From NCBI GenBank assembly GCA_965200235.1, contig OZ241339.1, positions 1,364,001-1,428,000 on the forward strand: a stretch of DNA of 64,000 nucleotides, written 5' to 3'. Below, piece after piece: positions 39,901-48,900 of the stretch. Every line of letters starts with the position of its first letter. The stretch's first letter is position 1. Source of the stretch: Azotimanducus chitobiosivorans (GTDB taxonomy: Bacteria; Pseudomonadota; Gammaproteobacteria; Pseudomonadales; Azotimanducaceae). Below the pieces are notes generated by a model. It ran no database searches. It was not told the origin of the DNA and saw only the letters and a list, made by a program, of their open reading frames with translations. The position numbers and the translations under genes were made by a program.

Positions 39901-42900
39901 ACGACAGCATCGACGACGACGCCGAGAGCCTCACTATCGAGGGCAGCGTCACGGGCGAGTCGGGCGTCACCGTGTCGCCGGCCAGCATCACCATCGACGA
40001 CAACGACGGCACCCCCACTGGCATCGCGCTATCGGTCAGTCCGAACTCAGTCGCGGAGGACGCGGCGCAAGCCGCCACCATCACCGTCACCGCGACGGTC
40101 AAGGGCGGCACCGCTTTCGAGGCGGAGACCACGGTTGCCGTCACGGTGGGCAACAGCAGCGACAGCGCGAAATCCAGCGTGGACTACGCCGCCGTGCCCG
40201 CGTTCGACATCGACATCCCAGCCGGAGCCACAAGCGCCATCGGCACGTTCAGCCTCAACCCGACCAACGACGCCCTCGCCGAGCGCGACGAGACGCTCAC
40301 CGTGTCCGGCGCCTCGGGCAGCATCGCGGTCGAGAGCGCCGAGGTCACCATCACCGACAACGACGCCGCGCCGAGCGAAATCACGATCACAGCAGGCACG
40401 GGACAGCAGAGAACGCTGAACGTGGTCGCCGAGGCCGGCGGCGCGCAGACCGTGCGGGTGACCGCCGCGCTCCAAGGGACGACAACCTTCACCGAAGACA
40501 AGGAAGTGTCCGTGACGGTGGGCAAGGCCACCGACTCCGCGACCGAGGGCACGGACTACGAAACAGTGGGCGACCTGACCCTCACCATCGACGCCGGGCA
40601 GAGCAGCGGCCAACTCGAGTTCACGCTCACCCCGAAGGACGACTTGCTCGACGAGGACGACGAGACCATCAGCATTGAAGGCACGCTCGGCGACCTCGAA
40701 GTCGATTTCGCCAGCGTCACCATCACCGACGACGACGCGACGCCCACCGTGTCGGTGGCCGATGCGACGGCGGTCGAGGAAGGCGATGCGGGCGAGACAA
40801 CGAGCATGACCTTCACCGTGACCCTCTCGGCGGCGAGCGGACGCGCGGTCGCCGTGCCCTACACGCTCGGCGGCACGGCCGAGTCCGGCACGGACTACAC
40901 GCCGCCGAATCCGCTCTCCGCCGCCATCGCCGCCGGCGCCACCAGCGCCGACATCGACATCACCGTCACCGGCGACGACCGCCACGAAGCCGACGAGACC
41001 GTCATCGTCACGCTCGGTGCGCCGGTCAACGCCACCGTCTCGACCGCAGCGGGCGCGGGCACCGGCACCGGCCAGATCACCAACGATGACGACGCTCCGG
41101 ACGGCATCGCGCTCTCCGCTGCCCCTTCAACGGTCGCCGAGAACGCCGCGACCGCCGCCAAGATCACCGTCACCGCGACAGTCACCGGCGGCACCGCCTA
41201 TGACACGGAAACCACCGTCACAGTGACAGTCGGCGACGCGGACGACACGGCGGTGTCGGGCACCGACTACGCGGCGGTGACGGCGTTCGACATCGACATT
41301 CCGGCGGGGGCCACGAGCGCCACTGGCAGCTTCAGCCTTGACCCCACCGACGACGCCATCGCCGAAGGCGCCGAGAAGCTCACCGTCTCCGGCGCGTCCG
41401 GCAGCATCAAGGTCACGGACACCGAAGTCACCATCACCGACGACGAGGGCACCCCAACGGCGACGCTGTCTTTAAGTCCCGCCACGATCAACGAAAGCGG
41501 CAACGGCAACGCCAGCACCGTGACGGCGACGCTGAGCCGTGCATCGGGCAAGGATCTCACGCTGACGGTCTCGGCGGGCGACGGCGTGACACTGAGCGCC
41601 AACAAGGTGCTGACCATCGACGCCGGCAAGACGACAAGCGATGGCGCGGTGACGCTCACCGCCGAGGACAACGACGTGGACGCCGCCGACCTCGAGGTGA
41701 CGATTTCGGCGGTGGCGAGCGGCGGCAGCGGCATTGCCAATCCGGCGAACCAGACACTCACCGTCCGTGATGATGACGAGCGCGGGGTGACGGTCTCCCC
41801 GACCAGCCTCTCGCTCGCGGAGGCGGACGCCTCCTCGACCCAGAACGTGAAGGAGAACGAGGGAACCTACACCGTCGTGCTCGACTCCGAACCCGCCGCC
41901 GGCACGGTGACGGTCGCCGTCGCCAGCGGCGACACCAAGGCGGCCACCGTCTCCCCGACAAGCCTGACGTTCAACACGGCGAACTGGAGCACCGCGCAGA
42001 CCGTCACCGTCACCGGCGTGGACGACGACACCGACAACGCGGGCGACAAGCGCACCGTCAGCGTCACCCACGCGGTCACGACGACGGGCAACGGCAACGA
42101 CTACGCGGCGCTGGAGTCCGCCGACCCGGTGACGGTCACCGTCGCCGACGACGACGCGGCACCGGGAGGGGTCACACTGAGCGTGGACACGCCATCCGTC
42201 CGCGAGGGCGCGGATGCTACTGAGATCACGGTGACGGCCACCGTCACGGGCGCCACCCGCTTCGCCGAGGCGCAGACGGTGGCGGTGAGCATCGGCGGCG
42301 GCACGGCGACGTCGGGCACGGACTACGAGGCGGTGCCGGCGTTCAACATCACCATCCCGGCGATGGCGGCGTCGGGAACCGCGACGTTCACACTCACCCC
42401 GACTGACGATGACATTGACGAGGACAGCGAGATCATCGACGTGACCGGCACGCTCGCTGGCGTTACGGTCACGAAGGCGACCATCACCCTCACCGACGAC
42501 GACACCCGGGGCGTGACCGTGACCGGCTCGCTGCTGACGATTGACGAAGCGGACGATGCCCAGACCACCGATGCAAAGGAGAACGAGGGCACCTATACCG
42601 TCGTCCTCACCAGCCGCCCGACGGCGAGCGTTGTGATTGACCTGTCGGCAGGAACCAATCCGCCGGTGGCGCTCGACAAGATCCGCCTGACCTTCGCGCC
42701 GGACGACTGGGACACGGCGCAGACGGTGAAGGTCACGGCGGTGGACGACGCCTACGACAATGCGGGCGACAAGCGCACCGCGAGCATCGCCCACACCATC
42801 ACGGCGGGCAGCGGCGACTACGCTGGGGTCACGGTGTCGCCGGTCTCAGTGACCGTGACCGACGACGACGCCGCGCCGTCAGTCATCACCCTGACAGTGG

Positions 42901-45900
42901 ACGCCGACACCGGCACGGATGGCGTCCAGACCTCGGTGGCCGAGGACGGCGGTGCGAAGACCGTTCGCGTCACCGCGACCCTCGCGGGCACCTCGCGCTT
43001 CGAGGCCGCGAAGACGGTGGTGCTGGCAGTCGGCAAGTCCACCGACAGCGCCAAGGAGGGCACCGACTACACTGAAGTCGGCGCGGTCAGCATCACCATC
43101 CCCGCGAACGCGGCAAGCGGCAGCGCCACCTTCACGCTGACGCCCGCCAACGACGCCATCGACGATGATGCCGAGAGCCTCACCATCGAAGGCGCTGTCA
43201 CCGGCGAAGCTGGCGTGACGGTCTCCCCAACAAGCATCACCATCGACGACAACGACGGTGCGCCCACCGGCATCGCGCTCTCAGTGAATCCGTCAACGGT
43301 CGCCGAGAACGCCGCGACCGCCGCCACCATCACCGTCACCGCAACGGTCACCGGCGGCACCGCCTTTGAGGCCGAAACCACAGTCACCGTGACGGTGGGG
43401 ATAAGCGACGACAGCGCAACATCCGGCACGGACTACGCCCGGGTGTCCGCGTTCGACATCGACATTCCGGCGGGCGCGATGAGCGCCACCGGCACCTTCA
43501 GCCTCGACCCAACCAACGACGCCATCGACGAGGGGTCCGAGACGCTCACCGTCTCCGGCGCGTCCGGCAGCATCAAAGTGACGAACGCGGAAGTCACCAT
43601 CAGCGACGACGACACGGCAGAACTGTCCATCGCCGATGCAGCCGCCGACGAGGGCGGCACGGCGACGTTCACCGTGACCCTGTCCACGCCGAGCGCCGCC
43701 GACGTCTCGGTCACCGCGACCACGTCCGAAGGCAGCGCCACCGACCCGGAGGACTACACGCACAAGACCCAGACGCTGACCATCGACGCCGGCGACACGA
43801 GCGCCGAGTTCGCCGTCTCCATCGCCAGCGATTCAGTGGCCGAGCTCGACGAGACCTTCAACGTCACCCTGTCCGGCGCCAGCGGCGCGGCCATCATTGA
43901 TGCCACCGCCACCGGCACCATCCGCGACGACGACGGCGCGCCGAGCGCGCTGACGCTCAGCGTGGACGCCGACACGGCGGCGCAAGGCGTGCAGACCAGT
44001 GTTGCTGAGAACGGTGGCGCCAAGACCGCGCGGGTGACTGCCACGCTGCAAGGCACGACCGTCTTCGCCGAAGACAAGGACGTGACCGTGGCGGTCGGCA
44101 CCGCCACCGACTCCGCCGCCGAAGGCAAGGACTACGCCGCGGTCGCCGACCTGACCCTCACCATCGCCGCCGGCCAGTCCAGCGGTCATGCGGACTTCAC
44201 GTTCACCCCCGCCGACGACTCGGTGGCCGAAGGCAGCGAGGTCGTCAGCATCGAAGGCGCGCTCGGAGAGCTGAAAGTCACCGGCACAAGCATCACGATC
44301 ACCGACAACGACGCGGCACCGAGCGGCATCAACCTTTCCGTGGCGCCGAGCAGCGTCGCCGAGAACGTTACCGCGGCCGCCACCATCATCGTGACCGCCA
44401 CAGTCCGAGGCACCACCACCTACACAGAAGCCAAGACCGTCACCGTGTCGGTGAGCGCACCGGGCGACACCGCCATCGCCGGCACCGACTACGCCGCGGT
44501 GGCGGACTTCGAAATCACCGTTCCCGCCGGCGCCGCGAGCGCCACCGGCAGCTTCAGCCTGAATCCTGTCGATGACGCCATCGACGAAGCCGACGAAACG
44601 CTCAGCGTCACCGGCACCGCGCCCGGCGTGGCGAGCATCGGCGCCGCCGCCGTCACCATCACCGACAACGACGCCGCGCCCGTCATCTCCATCAACAGCC
44701 CGAGCGTCGATGAAGGCAACTCCGGCAGCGCCTCCCTCATATTCACCATCTCCCTCGACAACCCCAGCGGCAGGACGGTCAGCGTCAGCTACGCCGACAC
44801 CGGCGGCGGCACCGCGACCTCGGGCACCGACTACGCCGCCGTCACCGCCGGCACGCTGAGCTTCGAGCCCGGGGTCACCGGCCAGAGCATCGCAGTAAGC
44901 GTTCGCGGCGACACCGAGGCGGAAGACGACGAAACCGTGCAGCTGCGGCTGTCGTCGGCGACCGGCGCCACGCTGTCCGGCGGCAGCGCCACCCTCGACG
45001 CCAGCGGCACCATCACCGACGACGACGACCGCTCACGGTTCGCCCGGTGCAGCCGTAGCGACATCGAGATGTACATCGACGACACCGAAGGGCTCGAAGG
45101 CGAGACGTTCGAGTTCCGCGTCCATCTCTCGCACCCCTCGCCCGGCGACATCGCGGTGCAGTGGGGCACGTTCCCGGAGACAGCGAAGACTTCGGAATTC
45201 CACTTGACGGCAGGCTCCCTCAGCTTCGCCGAAGGCGAACAGGAGAAGTACATTTCGGTGCGCACCTACGAGGATGACAAATTCGATCCCTACGAAACCT
45301 TCTCGGTGGATCTGTCCGAACCGTCGTGCGTCACCCTCGTCGATATGGACAGGATCACCCCGCGACAGATCCGACCCAGCCGGCTCAGCACCTCCGCCGT
45401 GATGCAGATCAAGGCGATCGGCACCCTGCTCGAGGCCGAGGAAGGCCCGCCGCCGCTCGACGTCTCGCTCGCGCCCCACACGCTCAGCGCGCGCGAGGGC
45501 GAAGAACTCCGCCTGCGGGTCAGGGCATCAACGAACAATGAGCTGCCGAGGGCAGTATGGATACCGCTCATCTTCACCAACGGCACGGCGGAAGCGGGCG
45601 ACTACAACGCGCTGGACGCCGGGGTCTTCATTCCGCCGGGAAGAAACGACGGCACCGCGTACATCACGCTGTTCCACGACATCGACACGGACGATGAGAC
45701 CTTCACGGTGTCGATCGGCCAGCCGCACCACCGCGAGGCGCGGGTCGTGGAACCCTCTTCCGTGCAACTGACCATCCGCGACGACGGCGGCGCGGGCGTT
45801 TATCCGGACCTCGACTTCGAAATCGATGTCGATACCGAGCCGCCGGTAGTCACCGAGCCGCAGCCGCCGCGGCAGGATTGCTACGGCGGATGGTTCGACT

Positions 45901-48900
45901 GCATGGGCGAGCCGAGAAGGGGGGACAGCGACAACCAGAACCGCGTGGCCGAGGACGACGGCGCCACGAAGGTGCTGGTCACCGCCTGGCTTGAAGGACA
46001 AACGCGCTTCGCCGAGGACAGGACCGTTTCGGTGTCGATCGGCGATGCGTCCGACAGCGCCACCGAGGATGTTGACTACCGGGCGACCGACTTCACCTTG
46101 GTGATTCCGGGTGGCAGGGGAAGCGGCGGCGGCACCTTCACGCTGACCCCCATCGACGACACGCTGGTCGAGGCAAACGAGAAGATCAGCGTCAAGGGGC
46201 GGCTGGGAACCCTCGCCTCCGCCGGGTCGCGGATATTCCTGATCGACGACGAGCAGCCCACGCTCAGCATCGATGACGCCGAGGCCGACGAAGGCGACGC
46301 CGCGACCTTCACCGTGCGGCTGTCGAGGGCGGCGCCCACTGATGTGACGGTGACGGCGACCACTTCGGACGGCTCGGCGCAATCGCCCGGCGACTACACC
46401 CATACCTCTCAAGTGCTGACCATCAAGGCCGGGCAAACCAGCGCCGCGTTCAGCGTGCCGACCCTTGCCGACGGCGAGGTCGAGCTGCACGAGACCTTCA
46501 CCGTCACGCTCTCGGAGGCCTTGAACGCCGGCATCGCCGACGCGACAGCCACCGGCACGATCACGGGCGCCGATTCGCTCATCGCCATCGGCGACGCGAG
46601 CGCCGTCGAGGGCGCGGATTTGACCTTCACGCTCACCCGCAGCGGCGACGCCTCGGCGTCCGCTTCGGTGCAATGGACGACTGGCACCGACCCAACCGAT
46701 GATGCGTCTCAGGCCACCCCCGGCACCGACTACACCGCCGCCGCCACGGTGCAAACCGTCTCCTTCGCCGCGGGCGAGACCAGCCAGACGATCAACGTGA
46801 CCAGCCTCAGCGACGCCCTGATCGAGGACAACGAGACGTTCGCCGTCAGGCTGTCCGGCGCGAGCGCCGGCGCCGCCATTGCGGACGCCACCGGCATCGG
46901 CACCATCATCGAGGGCACCACTGGCTTCAGCGTGGCCGACGCGAGCGCCGCCGAAGGCGAGGCCGTCACGCTCACCGTCACCCGCCAAGGCGTGACCACC
47001 GGCGCCTCGACCGTCAAGTGGCGCACCGCCGAGGACACCGGCGGCGACCACCCCGCGGGCAGCGCCGACTACACCGCATCCGCCAGCGCGCAAACGCTCA
47101 GCTTCGCCGCCGGCGAAACCGCCAAGACCGTCACCGTGCAGACCACCGAGGATGCCGAAGCGGAAGCTGACGAAACCTTCCTCTTGGTGCTGAGCGAACC
47201 CGGCGGCGGCAGCGTGCTGATCGACGCATCCGCCCTCGTCACCATCACCGACGACGACGCCCCGCGGCCGGCGCTCGTCATTGCGCCGACCACCTTGGCG
47301 GTGGACGAAGGCGGCAGCGCCGACTACACCGTAGCGCTCGCCACCGAGCCTTCCGGCGCAGTGACCGTCAACCTGAGCGGCCACGACGGCACCGACCTAG
47401 CCCCCGATCCCGCGCGGCTCGAATTCACCGCCTCGAACTGGAACGAGGCGCGGACGGTCAAGGTCGAGGCGCGGCAAGACGACGACGCGATGGACGACAG
47501 CGAATCGCTCACGCACACCGCCTCGGGCGGCGGCTACGGCGGCGTATCGGCAGAGCTGACCGTGAACATCGCGGACGACGACGCGCCAGCGATCATGCTC
47601 ATGCCGAACTCGATACAAGTCCCGCTAGGCGGGCAGCGCTCATACCGGATGATGCTCACGAGCGAGCCGAGCGCGATGGTGAAGGTCAGCATTGACGAGC
47701 TGGACGACAGCTACCTGGATTGCGAACCGGCGGAGCTTGAGTTCACACCCGCGGATTGGGACCAGCCGCAAACCATCATCATCTCCGCGGACGAGGAGGA
47801 GTATGTCGATGACGGGCAGGACGACGGCATGGACGTGATGACGCTGATGCACACCGCCAGCGGCAACGAATATCAAGGCGTGAACGCGGAGATGACCGTG
47901 ATGGTCATGACCGACCCCATCACCGTCTCGGTGGACGACGCCGAAGCCTCCGAAGGCGAGGCCCTCGAATTCCGCGTGCATCTCTCGCATCCGTCGCCGG
48001 GCGGCGTGGAAGTGAAGTGGCGCACGACCTCCGGCGAGGCCTGGGGCGTGCTGGTGAAGGACCACGCGGACTGGGCGGACCGGGACTTCGACGGCAACAG
48101 CGGCACGCTGCGGTTCGCCGCCGGCGAGCAGGAGAAGGTCGTGCGGATATGGACGAACGCCCAGGATGGCGTGAACGACCCGGGCGAGACCTTCTTCTTC
48201 GACATCTTCAACCCAGTCGGCGCGACGCTCGCGAACCCGGGCAACGCCTTCCCGCTGCCGCTCACGCCGGAGGTCATGGGACGGGTGAACGACAACACCA
48301 GCCGCGCCATCGGCACCATCACCGGCCCCATGCCGGAGCCGCTCAGGGTGTCGATCAACTTGGAGCGCGGGGTCATCAACGAAGGCGACGGCTCGGTGCA
48401 GGTGCAGGTGCTGGCCACCGCACCCTACGGCGCGGCGCGGTCGATCCGTATTCCGCTGGTGTGCGCCAGCGTCACCGCCGAGGCCGGCGACTTCACCTGC
48501 CCGACTGGGCTGACGATCCACAACGGAAACGCCATCGGACTAGCCGGCATCGAGATTCACCAGGACGACGACACCGACGATGAGACCTTCACCATCGCCT
48601 TCGGCGATCTGCCGGAGGAGGCCGTCGTGGGCGGCGGCGCCGCCTCGGTCGAACTGACCGTACTCGACGACGACGCGCCTGAGGTGCAGCAAACCGATAC
48701 AAACGTCGACCCGCAGCTGCTCGCCGATGTACGCGCCTATGCCGCCGAGACCGACAACGGCCCCGAGTACGTCGAACGCTGGCGCCGAGTGCTCTACGCG
48801 CTGACCGATGGCGCCGAAGGCGTCGCCCCGGCGATGACCTCCCATGAAGCGCAGACCTACGCAGACAAGGGCTGGGCCCGCTGGGTTCCGGTGGCCGCGG

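Noticed and set aside
9571..45030. CRISPR-like or satellite repeat array
   Set aside because: The repeats are coding, about 355 bases long, in one frame and without unique spacers of constant size.
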